Below the pieces are notes generated by a model, which made no database searches, was not told the origin of the DNA, and saw only the letters and a list, made by a program, of their open reading frames with translations. Of a stretch of DNA of 64,000 nt, positions 8,422 through 17,789 are shown one piece after another (positions within the stretch are counted from its first letter, which is position 1; each line of letters opens with the position of its first letter). Position numbers and translations under genes: made by a program. The DNA comes from Sphingomonadales bacterium (GTDB taxonomy: Bacteria > Bacteroidota > Bacteroidia > UBA7662). The stretch covers positions 1 through 64,000 of the forward strand of contig VHAX01000005.1 in the NCBI GenBank assembly GCA_016872215.1. Direction: 5' to 3'.

Positions 8422-9099
8422 TTAAAATTTCAATTGTTTTATACCTTCGGTGGCCGTGGCGCAAATGCACTGGAAGCCAGTCGGGACTCTGTGCAGCTCA
8501 GGATTTGGATCAATATACCACGCCGGCGTACCTGGTTTTAGGTAGTGCATGAGACCCGCTGCAGGATACACCTGTAGGGAGGTTCCCACAACCAGAAGGT
8601 AGTCGACCCAGCGTACCCAGTTGACAGCCATTTCCATCGCGGGCACCTACTCACCGAACCACACAATATTCGGACGCATGGAACCTTTTTCAGTTTTCCA
8701 CGCATCGAGTTCCTGATCCGTGCGCCATTCAATGGGTTCCAATGGTGGTAATTCGCTAAACACTTGGTCAAGTCTTCCGTGCAAGTGCAATACACGTGTG
8801 CTGCCCGCATCTTCATGAAGGACATCCACATTTTGAGTGATGATTTGCACCTCAAATCGCTCCTCGAGTTCGAAAAGTGCCAGATGTCCGGCATTGGGCT
8901 TGGCCGCAAGTGCCTGTTGCCGCCTCAAATTGTAAAACTCAATGATCTTCTCTGGGTTTTTCTGCCAGCCATTAATCGATGCCACTTCTTCCACATTGTA
9001 GCCCTCCCATAGACCACCGTACCCCCGAAATGTGGATAATCCCGACTAAGCACTGATGCCTGCGCCGGTGAGCACCACAAGGAGCGGTTTTTCGCTCAT
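8422..9099 (-). pseudogene. NAD-dependent protein deacylase (sirtuin, CobB-like) interrupted by two in-frame TAG codons
   Basis: From the ATG at 9097-9099 the frame runs 225 codons to a TAA with no frameshift, and every sirtuin block is in place: LTGAGISA, STFRGYGGLWEGY, the ITQNVDVLHEDAGS motif, the catalytic HLHG, MRPNIVWFGE and VVGTSLQVYPAAGL. Codon 18 (9046-9048) is TAG exactly where GISAESG has the conserved Glu, one base from GAG. Codon 151 (8647-8649) is TAG between VWFGE and VPAMEM. The family's two zinc Cys pairs are not visible, as also in some zinc-less sirtuins. The start overlaps the stop of the M48 gene as ATGA, so it was built for coupled translation. Most likely a recent pseudogene; sequencing error or stop-codon readthrough would also explain it. 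Confidence 0.85.
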
Positions 9100-9941
9100 G
9101 GGGTTGACTGATACTGCAGAGCCAGCCGTCGGGCTATCGGAGCGTGGGATATCAAATCCTCAATCCTCTGATTATATGAGGGGTGACTGCTAAGCATCAC
9201 GGGAATATTCGCTCCTTTGCTACCCCTGTTCATCTCCTCCCACAATAGGTGCGATTTTGCGGGGTCATAGCCTCCTGCTGCCATGATGATCTGTCCGAGT
9301 CGATCGGCTTCCGATTCATGGCTTCTGCTGAAAGGTAATAAGGCTCCTACATTCACGACCAGTCCGAAAGCCTGACCAAAAAGTTCCCTATGTTCGACGG
9401 TCTCAAGATCTAAAATCAGAGAGGTGATGATTCCACCCGCTTGCGCCAACAGGGACTGCGACAACCGCTCGTTTCCGTGCCTGGCCAAAGCGTGGGCGAT
9501 TTCGTGCCCCATTACCGTGGCTAACGCATCATCGGTCTGACAATAAGGCATGATTCCTGTGTAAAAGCACACCTTACCTCCTGGCATGCACCATGCGTTG
9601 ACTTGCGTGTCATTAACCAGCGCAAATTCCCAGACAAATGGAATCGAGCCCGATGTGCGGTGATGTCTCTGCATACGGTTCACCACAGACGCTAGTTTTT
9701 TACCAATTTCTTCGACACGACGGGCATCAGAGGTGCCCCTAACAACTTTTGACTGGGAAAGCATCGTCTTGTATTCCTTTGAGGCCATGTCAACAAGAGT
9801 TGTTTCGTTCACCAGTGTCAACCGGTTTCTCCCGGTATACGGAACTTTATCGCAGGTCGATGAAAGAAACAAAATGAATAGGCAAAATAAGCTCACCCAA
9901 ACCCGCAGGATTCCACCCTTCAATTTCGGTAACACCCTCAT
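9096..9941 (-). CDS. M48-family zinc metallopeptidase, probable lipoprotein (BepA/LoiP-like)
   Basis: This is a periplasmic peptidase of outer-membrane quality control. The N-terminal hydrophobic signal ends in LSSTC, a plausible though imperfect lipobox with Cys30 as lipid anchor. The metal site is His146-Glu-Ile-Ala-His150 (HEIAHALARHG) with the third ligand Glu211 in SHESEADRLG. The substrate-strand motif NAWCMPGGKVCFYTG precedes it. At 281 residues it has the length of single-domain BepA-like peptidases without TPR repeats. The start overlaps the clpS stop by 4 bp (ATGA) and its own stop overlaps the sirtuin start in the same way, so the three genes form one coupled operon. Confidence 0.92.
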   Translation of the reverse strand: MRVLPKLKGGILRVWVSLFCLFILFLSSTCDKVPYTGRNRLTLVNETTLVDMASKEYKTMLSQSKVVRGTSDARRVEEIGKKLASVVNRMQRHHRTSGSIPFVWEFALVNDTQVNAWCMPGGKVCFYTGIMPYCQTDDALATVMGHEIAHALARHGNERLSQSLLAQAGGIITSLILDLETVEHRELFGQAFGLVVNVGALLPFSRSHESEADRLGQIIMAAGGYDPAKSHLLWEEMNRGSKGANIPVMLSSHPSYNQRIEDLISHAPIARRLALQYQSTP

Positions 9942-10243
9942 TCGATGCTAACAGATAACCCTTCCTTCTGAAGTCCCCTGTAGGGAGGCGTCAACTCCGT
10001 TTTCCCCCCGTGTTTGACTGTACATTTTCCTCTGAAATGGGTAATCCAGGCGCATTGTTCGGCTTGCTCTTCCGTGTGTTTGCAGTATTGAATCAGGAGT
10101 TGAATTACTTCCATAAATGAATGTACATCGTCGTTGTGGAGAACCAGTGAAAGGGTCGATTCGGTGTCCTCCAATACTTCAACACCCTCTTCAATCTCAG
10201 TTTTTTCCGAGGCCCAAATGGGTATTTGAATTGCGTTTTTCAT
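9938..10243 (-). CDS. clpS: ClpS, adaptor of the ClpAP/ClpCP protease
   Basis: ClpS delivers N-degron substrates to the Clp ATPase. The core motif LVLHNDDVHSFMEVIQLL (usual YxVxLLNDDxTPMEFVVxVL) carries the Asn-Asp-Asp that binds the substrate alpha-amino group. The C-terminal part follows the family pattern AEQCAWITHFRGKCTV. The protein has 101 residues from the ATG at 10243 (MKNAIQIPIW); an upstream in-frame ATG would add 10 residues. It is the first gene of the clpS - M48 - sirtuin run. A clpC gene 7.5 kb away in the window could encode the partner ATPase. Confidence 0.93.
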   Translation of the reverse strand: MKNAIQIPIWASEKTEIEEGVEVLEDTESTLSLVLHNDDVHSFMEVIQLLIQYCKHTEEQAEQCAWITHFRGKCTVKHGGKTELTPPYRGLQKEGLSVSIE

Positions 10244-10376
10244 AGATTTTGTTTCTAAAGTACGGTAGTGCACTTAATTCAGAAATGAGGTCAATTTAAC
10301 TGGTTATCGCTCAACAAAAATGATGAGAATAAAGTTCGGGAATACGCTGAGAAATGGAAGTAGCCTCTTTAGTTAT

Positions 10377-13300
10377 TCAGGGCTCCACATAGGTGACATC
10401 CAGGGCTTCCTTCCGACTGAGCACCTGATAGAAGGTCGATTCATCTGATTCCCTGTATAAGTCCCTTTGTTTCTTTTTGGCAAGTGATCGCTCCTCTTCA
10501 AATAGTTTTTGGTAGTCGGGATCGTTCGAATATGAATAAAATGAACCGTTCCTATGTTGCAATAAGAGATTCTTGTCGCGCTCCGGCATCACCAGAAGGT
10601 TTAAGATTTCGGTTTTCGGAAGGCGCCGGAATTCGACAAATGCGGGATAGTATTTATTGATGAGTTCACCCCCGGCCCTAACCACCCCCATTTGCCTGGA
10701 CGCAGAAAATGAGCGCTCATCCGAATCCCAGCGCATGGGCTGAAGGGCGAAACACCAGGTATTGGAGGACATAGGATCCTGTGGGAACTGCCTCGATAGT
10801 CGATAGCTTAGCAAGAGTTCGCTTGACTGATCGGCTGGAGAAAGAGCAATAAGCGCCGCTTCAAACCAATCGGCCACCGACACGCTCGTGCTCATTCTGA
10901 AGTAGTTGCTTGAAAGCAATGCACCGAAATACTCAAATCCATTTTTAGGCAGAACATCACGCACGTACATCAAGGCGTCGACCGTTGTTTCCTGTTCGTT
11001 GAAGCGGTGCCTCATTCTGCCGGCCACGGATAACCAGTTCCCGGATGCGGTGCGACTCAAGCACCACAATCTGCCTTCTGCTGTAAATGTACTATCATCA
11101 GGTGTAAACCAGAAAGAATGCAGCGCGTGACTGCCGTACGATTTGTTTTCGGATTCCACAATTCGATAATTCGAGGAGGTGCTGTCGTATAGGATCACAC
11201 CGGATTCCATATAGGCTAAGGCTGAATCGGCAGGATTCCTCTTCTTTCCGATCAGCAGTGGGTATATTGTTGCCCGGGAGGCGTTTAAAAACAAGCCGGT
11301 GTATAAAGGTTTTCCACTCCCGTCTACCCATGCCAACAAGCGGACGCCTACATCACTTCTTGGGTTGTAGCGCGCGTCGATTTTGAAGTATCCGGTGAAT
11401 GAACTCCTGGGCGTATGCTTAAGCACACCTACTCCTGAAAAGAGGATGCCTACTGAATCACCCCGAATGTCTAGTGTCCCGCCGAAGCTAATCCCCGGAG
11501 CCATAACAAATCCTGAGTCACGGTATACCCGTGCGCTGGCTCGACTAATCCCATTGGAATCAACACCAATTTCTTTTAATCGAATGCGCTGTGGAGATTC
11601 TCCTCTGACGAGATAATTATAGTATCCGGTCGCTTTATACTCTGTGCGACTGGTGATGCTCACACGTACATCAATGGCTTCATGTGCCCGTGTAAGGGAG
11701 TCCCAAACGATCCGGGCCCCTTGCATAGGCTGTATTTTCGATTTTCTCCCAATCTGAACTGTTCCATTGAGTGGATAGATCAATGCGTCGGCACATGGAA
11801 TATGGTCTATGCCAAACAGGCTTAGGGATCCCGTTTCGAGGGATAGCCGGGCATGGGTAGCCTCAAATTGTATGCTGTCGGTTTCGGGGTCTGTTGCCAT
11901 AAACATGACCTTCTCACTGGAACCCGCCCTACTACGACCCAGGGTTACAGTTGCCGAATCGAGATTCCATCCCATGTAAGGCAATCTGAGTCCGTAGTCG
12001 TTGTAGGGCAGATGAATTGGTGCCAATTCCTGTTCAGCCTCAAATCGTGCCTCTCTATTGCGGTAATCCATACTGCCCCTCAAGGAATCGGCGGATAGAA
12101 GACGCACGGATGCTAAAGCAGTTGAGTTGTCCGATGTTACAGCAGCACCCTCCCGATCCATTTCAACCCGGCAGTAACGCGCTGTCCAACCCTTTCTCAT
12201 CCAATCAAATTCTTCGCTCCCCACCCGCTGTGCGCCTCTGTTTAGCACTCCACGTGCCCTCAGATGTCCCGGAGTCATAGAAAAACTACCCTTAAATCTA
12301 GTTTGTTCATCGAATACGTTAAAGGAATTTTGTAGGGCGAAAACGGATAAACTATCGATATCGGGTCGCCAATCAAATCGCCCCTCTCCTGTTTCAAATT
12401 CAGGCGCTGGTCGACCATAGTCAGCGTCGTTACGCACCTTCATTCGGCGTACAGGACCTCTGGTTAGATTAGGTAAAAAGACCAGGGAATCGGATCTTAT
12501 TTCCGCATTCAAAAAATAAAAACTACCCGAACCGGTCAGCCCCGAGCCGTCGAGCGAAAGGGCAACATCGGCCCGGGCTTTGTCACCATGCACGGGCCGC
12601 CCCCCTGCTACAAAGGGAGACATAAATCCTAATGACTGATCCGGCATCAGGCGGAGAGGCTCACGTATAGGCAGGAAAGTGGGAGAGATCAGTTCACCCT
12701 GAAGCCGTAGGCTATCCAAGGCATCGTCGAAGTCGAGTCTTCCTAATGCGAATTCATCGATGCGGTAGAAGAACTCCTCTCTTTTGTAGGCGCCCCCTTG
12801 AATAGACGGCTCATCGAAATACACGAAGCTATGGCCGATACTGCTGAAATGCGGGAAGCGATAATCCGGTTTTCGGGCCGACTTCATATCCGGTGCGTCG
12901 ATCTGCACACGACCGCTTATATCCTGTATGACTGTGCGCAGCGGAATTTGTTTCCACCGACCCCTTTCGTCGCGTTCGTCCGACAAGGAATAAAGGGTAA
13001 GGGAACGTGCTGAATCGATGCGCACCTGATATTGGTCGTAGTCGAATGAAAACGACCTGCCTTCAAATGCAAGGGGGCCAGCGGTAAACCGTCCCTCCCA
13101 TTTCATATGAGTGCCTCGTTCTATGTTTATTTTTCCATTCTTTGGGTGCAAAATCACGGAATGTGAGTCGTTCAACGCAACAGCCCGCACCCCTTCCACA
13201 TGAAGTGATCCACCACGCAATGTATATCGGGCAAATGTACCTGATGCGGGATTGGAAAGAATTCTGATGTGATCAAAGTCGGTATTATCGTCACTCTTGT

Positions 13301-14876
13301 TGAAATACCGTTCCAATTTCGGTAAGACGCGTACCTGATTCTCTTCCTGATCGTAACCAACAAAGCCGGCTTGCGCCAGTTGGATAAACAGGCTTTGTAC
13401 CGCTTCTGAAGTCATACGCATCGTACGGGCGTAACCTGCTGCGTCCACAATTTCTAAACCGGTACGTAAAATATATTGAATGAATGTCCATAATTCATTG
13501 GAACCAGAAGCAGAGGTGATGGAGAGAAACTCACGCCGGTCGAAATAGGAGGTCGATACAAATAAGGCTGTCGAATCGTTGCGTCCTAAATAGCCCCTGA
13601 AATGAATGGTATCGTTGCCTTTTTTCCAATAGAGTTGCTCGCAATAGGCTTGTATGCGTGGGGCGGAGAGGATAAATGGACTTAAATTATGGGTTTTGAG
13701 GGGCATCCTGAGCCACATCTCGTTGCTTTCTATGTGGTATTCGAAGGATATACCGGGGTGTTGAATGCTATCGCCCCCCGAACGAATCACCACCGAGGCG
13801 AATGGACTCACAATTCTCGTGAGTGAAAAGTAGAGCGTGGAAGCTTCTACCGAAACTTCGGTTTGTGCATCGGGTTTCCAGGTCAAACTGGCAGGTCTAT
13901 TGCTAAATGTGCGCAGAGCGTATCGGCGACCCACAAGAGAATAATTGCCCAAGGTCACGGATTTGGGTAATCGTGCTGGTATGGTTCCGACCGGGGTGTT
14001 GCTTTCGAACCGCGGAAAATTAGGCTCTTCGCCTGATACAAGTCCGGTACGAATCCGGTCCTGCCAAACGCCGGTCAGTTTTTGCTTCAGGCTCGTGGTG
14101 TGTAAAAAGGCGCTATCGCATTTTGCCGTGGGTGTTTTTAAGTTAATTTGTAGTTTACTGAGTGTCGCATAAATCGAATCGGACGGGAGGCCCAACCTTG
14201 ACCAGTCGACCCGCCCCGATTCGATTCTGATTTTATTCTCGATAATTTGTCCCGAGATACCAAGCGCATTCATCGAAAATGAATCTTCTTCGGCGACACA
14301 GCACAATCGGGTTTTGGCACACCGAAATATGGGTGATTTTGTGCCAGAGAGCTCGAGGCTGAAATCCTGCACCTCGTCTAAACGCCATCCGAAGCCATCC
14401 GACCGATGAATCCAACCACCCCCAGCCAAACCCTCGGAAAATTTCAGGAATTCTTCTAAATGTTGGGTTTGGGGTCTTTTGCTTAGGTATTGTAGATAGA
14501 ATATGTGCCATTCATCGATCGATAAAATATATTCATCACCCCGGCTGTAGGTGAGTAACAAGCGGGTATAGGAGCCCAAAAACGGATAATCGGGCAGATT
14601 TCGCCCGTCCATCAGTTGCAATGCCTCTTCTATTCTTGCTTTTTGGTCTTCGCTGAAGGCGGTTGTCCATGCAAATGTAAATTTCTCACCGAGATCGCGG
14701 TAGGATTTATCCTGCACCTGCAACAAGCGCGCAGTGATTTGTGCACCCACGTTCGGGAGAGATTGACTTTTGGACCTAAAGGGCTGGGCGGTTGTAGGTC
14801 TATAACCAATTATGATCAAAAGCCCAATGAGAATGCATGTACGGCTATATCGATATCTGAATAATCCGATATTCAT
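10377..14876 (-). CDS. Very large exported protein of unknown function (1,499 aa)
   Basis: I do not recognise a named domain. A signal peptide is clear: basic start, hydrophobic core CILIGLLIIIGY, and cleavage after TTAQ at about residue 30. The rest is hydrophilic and beta-rich, with many alternating strands and frequent terms such as RGGSLHVEGVRAV, GRFDWRPDIDSLSVF and RGSMDYRNREARFEAEQEL, suggesting long stacked beta-sheets. There is no T9SS sorting domain and no transmembrane helix after the signal. It starts 2 bp after prmA, last in the clpC - GlmU-like - tpiA - prmA run, so it is probably expressed with housekeeping genes. A periplasmic or outer-membrane-associated structural or transport role is only a guess. 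Confidence 0.85.
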   Translation of the reverse strand: MNIGLFRYRYSRTCILIGLLIIIGYRPTTAQPFRSKSQSLPNVGAQITARLLQVQDKSYRDLGEKFTFAWTTAFSEDQKARIEEALQLMDGRNLPDYPFLGSYTRLLLTYSRGDEYILSIDEWHIFYLQYLSKRPQTQHLEEFLKFSEGLAGGGWIHRSDGFGWRLDEVQDFSLELSGTKSPIFRCAKTRLCCVAEEDSFSMNALGISGQIIENKIRIESGRVDWSRLGLPSDSIYATLSKLQINLKTPTAKCDSAFLHTTSLKQKLTGVWQDRIRTGLVSGEEPNFPRFESNTPVGTIPARLPKSVTLGNYSLVGRRYALRTFSNRPASLTWKPDAQTEVSVEASTLYFSLTRIVSPFASVVIRSGGDSIQHPGISFEYHIESNEMWLRMPLKTHNLSPFILSAPRIQAYCEQLYWKKGNDTIHFRGYLGRNDSTALFVSTSYFDRREFLSITSASGSNELWTFIQYILRTGLEIVDAAGYARTMRMTSEAVQSLFIQLAQAGFVGYDQEENQVRVLPKLERYFNKSDDNTDFDHIRILSNPASGTFARYTLRGGSLHVEGVRAVALNDSHSVILHPKNGKINIERGTHMKWEGRFTAGPLAFEGRSFSFDYDQYQVRIDSARSLTLYSLSDERDERGRWKQIPLRTVIQDISGRVQIDAPDMKSARKPDYRFPHFSSIGHSFVYFDEPSIQGGAYKREEFFYRIDEFALGRLDFDDALDSLRLQGELISPTFLPIREPLRLMPDQSLGFMSPFVAGGRPVHGDKARADVALSLDGSGLTGSGSFYFLNAEIRSDSLVFLPNLTRGPVRRMKVRNDADYGRPAPEFETGEGRFDWRPDIDSLSVFALQNSFNVFDEQTRFKGSFSMTPGHLRARGVLNRGAQRVGSEEFDWMRKGWTARYCRVEMDREGAAVTSDNSTALASVRLLSADSLRGSMDYRNREARFEAEQELAPIHLPYNDYGLRLPYMGWNLDSATVTLGRSRAGSSEKVMFMATDPETDSIQFEATHARLSLETGSLSLFGIDHIPCADALIYPLNGTVQIGRKSKIQPMQGARIVWDSLTRAHEAIDVRVSITSRTEYKATGYYNYLVRGESPQRIRLKEIGVDSNGISRASARVYRDSGFVMAPGISFGGTLDIRGDSVGILFSGVGVLKHTPRSSFTGYFKIDARYNPRSDVGVRLLAWVDGSGKPLYTGLFLNASRATIYPLLIGKKRNPADSALAYMESGVILYDSTSSNYRIVESENKSYGSHALHSFWFTPDDSTFTAEGRLWCLSRTASGNWLSVAGRMRHRFNEQETTVDALMYVRDVLPKNGFEYFGALLSSNYFRMSTSVSVADWFEAALIALSPADQSSELLLSYRLSRQFPQDPMSSNTWCFALQPMRWDSDERSFSASRQMGVVRAGGELINKYYPAFVEFRRLPKTEILNLLVMPERDKNLLLQHRNGSFYSYSNDPDYQKLFEEERSLAKKKQRDLYRESDESTFYQVLSRKEALDVTYVEP

Positions 14877-14878
14877 GA

Positions 14879-15703
14879 TTAGGGTTTGTGGAAAACAGAT
14901 ACTGCCCAGATACCTTCTGTATAGAATGCATCGACCACAATACCCTGTTTGATACCTTGTTCCGCGATCCGATCATGGCCCTCCGGGTAATAACCGCTGC
15001 AGATGAGAATTCCTCCTTGTTTTAGATGTCCGATCATTTTTACCAGACCCTGCAGAATGATGTTTTGATTGATGTTGGCTAAGATCACATCGTATTCACC
15101 TTCAATCGATTCGAATGAACCTTGAAGAGCAACCAATGCAACATTATTTCGTGACGCATTTTCGCGTGCATTGAGGAAAGCCCATTCTTCGTGATCAATG
15201 GCCACCACCTCTCGGGCCCCCTTCTTTTTCACATATATGGCCAATATGCCTGTTCCACTCCCCATATCAAGCACGACCTTGCCATCCCACTCCATTTCGA
15301 GCATACGGCGCAAAATCCCCAGGGTTGTCGGATGGTGACCAGTGCCAAATGACATATGGGGTTCTATAACCAATTCCAATTCATAACCTGAATCTGGCGG
15401 GTGAAACGGCGCTCTGATTCTCAGACGATAATCAATGCTCACAGGGGGGTAGTTCGATTCCCAAACCTGATTCCAGTTGACCTGTGGCTCCTCCTCGAAC
15501 GCCAAAATGACCAGTCCCTGTTCTTTTAGTGTTTTGAGACCACGATCAATGAGCTCTTGATTTTCCTGACTCTGAATACACCAGGCTATGAGCTCATCGC
15601 TGCTGTTGTCGTCGAAGGTGTCGAAGGGCAGCTCCGACAAATAGGCCAGCCAGATGTCTTTGTTCTCGGGGTTTACCTCAAATGTGTAGCGCAAATATCG
15701 CAT
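14879..15703 (-). CDS. prmA: Ribosomal protein L11 methyltransferase
   Basis: This SAM-dependent enzyme methylates ribosomal protein L11 in the cytoplasm. The N-terminal 100 residues form the substrate-recognition part, followed by the linker with PHMSFGTGHHPTTLGILRRM, highly typical of PrmA. The SAM-binding motif I is VLDMGSGTGILAIY, and the acidic end of strand 2 is AIDHEEWA. The catalytic-region motif reads DVILANINQNIIL, close to the usual NILANIL. Length 274 is normal for Bacteroidota. The gene lies 5 bp after tpiA and 2 bp before the large exported protein. Confidence 0.95.
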   Translation of the reverse strand: MRYLRYTFEVNPENKDIWLAYLSELPFDTFDDNSSDELIAWCIQSQENQELIDRGLKTLKEQGLVILAFEEEPQVNWNQVWESNYPPVSIDYRLRIRAPFHPPDSGYELELVIEPHMSFGTGHHPTTLGILRRMLEMEWDGKVVLDMGSGTGILAIYVKKKGAREVVAIDHEEWAFLNARENASRNNVALVALQGSFESIEGEYDVILANINQNIILQGLVKMIGHLKQGGILICSGYYPEGHDRIAEQGIKQGIVVDAFYTEGIWAVSVFHKP

Positions 15704-15708
15704 GTCAC

Positions 15709-16491
15709 TCAGCGTGCGCAGGCTTTTACGATGTCCACGAATGATCTAGAATTAAGTGAGGCTCCGCCGATGAGTCCGCCATCCACATCGGGCATACAAA
15801 ATAGTTCATCTGCGTTTTCGGCCTTTACGGATCCTCCGTATAATATGCTGGTGGTGGCGGCCACGCTATTGGATACCTGATCTCTTAGCCACTCACGAAT
15901 CATCCCATGAACCTCAGAGGCTTGCTGCGGAGTGGCGGTCTTCCCCGTGCCTATTGCCCAAACTGGCTCATAGGCAATCACAAACGGAATGGGACTTTCC
16001 CGAAGGAGGTCTGATAGTCCCTCCCGCAGCTGTTGCTCAATAACTTTTTCCACGCGCCCCTCTTCCCGCTCCTGAAGCGTTTCGCCAACACAATAAATCG
16101 GGCAACCCCCAGCCTCCACTATCCTGACAATTTTCTCTCGACACATTTCATTGGTTTCGCCGTGGTAGGACCTGCGTTCGCTGTGACCCACTAAAATATG
16201 ACTGACCCCGATTGAGGTTAACATTTCAGCAGAAATTTCTCCGGTAAAGGCACCCTTTGAATGAGCGCTACAATCCTGCGCGCCCCACAATAAGGTCATT
16301 CCTATGGACGAAAACAGCGATTTTAAAGAGGCCAGATGCACAGTTGGAGGAATTAGAATGGTATGAACATGACCCCGAAGCTCATCTTCAAGCATCGGTA
16401 TAATCTCCGAAACTAATTTCTTGCCCTCCTCGGGGGTTGTGTTCATTTTCCAGTTTCCGGCAACAATTCGGGTGGGGTTATTTTGGCTCAT
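15709..16491 (-). CDS. tpiA: Triosephosphate isomerase
   Basis: This glycolytic enzyme interconverts dihydroxyacetone phosphate and glyceraldehyde 3-phosphate. The catalytic residues are visible: Lys15 in GNWKMN, electrophile His103 in VGHSERR, and catalytic base Glu175 in AYEPVWAIGTG. The phosphate-binding loop YGGSVKAENA and the terminal GGLIGGASL are intact. Length 260 is standard. It sits between the GlmU-like gene (49 bp upstream) and prmA (5 bp downstream) in a minus-strand run. Confidence 0.97.
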   Translation of the reverse strand: MSQNNPTRIVAGNWKMNTTPEEGKKLVSEIIPMLEDELRGHVHTILIPPTVHLASLKSLFSSIGMTLLWGAQDCSAHSKGAFTGEISAEMLTSIGVSHILVGHSERRSYHGETNEMCREKIVRIVEAGGCPIYCVGETLQEREEGRVEKVIEQQLREGLSDLLRESPIPFVIAYEPVWAIGTGKTATPQQASEVHGMIREWLRDQVSNSVAATTSILYGGSVKAENADELFCMPDVDGGLIGGASLNSRSFVDIVKACAR

Positions 16492-16540
16492 TTCTACTTT
16501 AACTGGTTTATGATTCTGGGCATTTGAAACCTATATAGTA

Positions 16541-17758
16541 TTACCCTTCGTTATTCTCTTTTTTTTCCCATGTTCGCTGGCGTGCAGTTTCCACAAATAC
16601 GGATTTCATAATCTGTTCCTCGGTTTCATCAAATGCCAATTTGCGACGTTCCATGACACGAGCCGCGGTTTGTGAAAATTTGTCGAACCGAAATGTCTCC
16701 AATCCCTGCGCCCCGCCCCAGCAAAAGGAAGGAAGAAAGTTCCGGGGGTATCCGGCGCCAAATACATTTGCTCCTACCCCAATCACCGTGCCCGTATTCA
16801 GCATGGTGTTAATTCCCGTCTTGGAATGGTCGCCCATCACGATACCGGCAAACTGCAGACCTGTTTGCCTGAACCGACCCAAATGCTCGTCCCAAAACTT
16901 CACCGTTTCGTAGTTGTTTTTCAAATTGGAATTGTTGGTGTCGGCGCCCCAGTTGCACCAGTGACCGATTACGGCCTGCCCCATAAATCCTTCGTGTCCT
17001 TTGTTGGAATGGCCAAAAAATATGGAGTTGGTGATTTCACCACCCACCTTGCAATTTGGGCCCACGCTTGTAGCACCATAAATTTTTGCGCCCATTTTCA
17101 CTTCCGAATGAGGTCCCAGGTAAAAGGGCCCTCTAATCATGGCCCCTTCCATCACTGTAGAACCCGCGCTCAAGTAGATGGGACCATCAGAGGCGTTCAG
17201 ATATGCATGTTCAACTCTTGCGCCCTTTTCCAAATAAATGTGCTCGGCAGACATCACACGGTTGGTGGACGAGAGTTCTCCAAACGCATGAATTAATTTT
17301 TTCCTGAGCAGATCACGGCCGACTTCTTCTGCATTGCTGACGAATAAATCCTCCGGAAAAGAAATCATCCGAAAGCGTCCGGACTCCATTATTTCTGTTA
17401 GGCCTTGAGAACGTAGTTTTTCAGGATCCGTGGGCAAAGTAGATATACGGGTTTTGCAAAGTATGACGCGACCCGATTGGCATATGAAGCTCTCGGCAGA
17501 AAGATTCCGAATTTGCTCCAGTGCGAATTCATCCGGAAGGCAGGCACCGTTGATGTACATGTTGTTGTCCGATTGATGAGTCGGGTAACGTACACTTAGG
17601 TAAGACCGGAAAGGTTGGTAAGATGATGAATCATTCAGGTATAGATCCCATTTCTCTTTGATGCTGAACATCCCGACTCTCAATTCACAGGATGGTCGGG
17701 TGTAGGTCAAAGGCAGCAGATGTTCGGACTGAACATCATCAAACAATACAAGATTCAT
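16541..17758 (-). CDS. GlmU-like putative sugar nucleotidyltransferase with left-handed beta-helix
   Basis: The protein matches the Bacteroidota GlmU-family of about 390-410 residues. The N-terminal half is a reduced nucleotidyltransferase-like domain beginning NLVLFDDVQSEHLLPLTYTRP. The C-terminal half (about 185-360) has hexapeptide repeats (AMIRGPFYLGPHSEVKMGA, GATSVGPNCKVGGE, INTMLNTGTVIGVGANVFG) that build a left-handed beta-helix with an acyl- or acetyltransferase-like surface. The usual GXGTRM nucleotide loop of true pyrophosphorylases is absent, so activity is uncertain. Start 17758 (MNLVLF) is preferred over 17764, two codons upstream. It follows clpC by about 30 bp. Confidence 0.8.
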   Translation of the reverse strand: MNLVLFDDVQSEHLLPLTYTRPSCELRVGMFSIKEKWDLYLNDSSSYQPFRSYLSVRYPTHQSDNNMYINGACLPDEFALEQIRNLSAESFICQSGRVILCKTRISTLPTDPEKLRSQGLTEIMESGRFRMISFPEDLFVSNAEEVGRDLLRKKLIHAFGELSSTNRVMSAEHIYLEKGARVEHAYLNASDGPIYLSAGSTVMEGAMIRGPFYLGPHSEVKMGAKIYGATSVGPNCKVGGEITNSIFFGHSNKGHEGFMGQAVIGHWCNWGADTNNSNLKNNYETVKFWDEHLGRFRQTGLQFAGIVMGDHSKTGINTMLNTGTVIGVGANVFGAGYPRNFLPSFCWGGAQGLETFRFDKFSQTAARVMERRKLAFDETEEQIMKSVFVETARQRTWEKKENNEG

Positions 17759-17789
17759 CCCCACAAGATAAGGAAAAATCGCCCTGCGA

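Noticed and set aside
9031..9039. DnaA-box sequence TGTGGATAA inside the sirtuin gene
   Set aside because: It encodes part of the conserved SGLSTFR block; chance match within coding sequence is the simplest reading.
8422..9099. Pyrrolysine or genome-wide amber recoding as reason for the two TAG codons
   Set aside because: UAG terminates hutI normally, pyrrolysine is not known in such sirtuins, and no suppressor tRNA was seen in the window.
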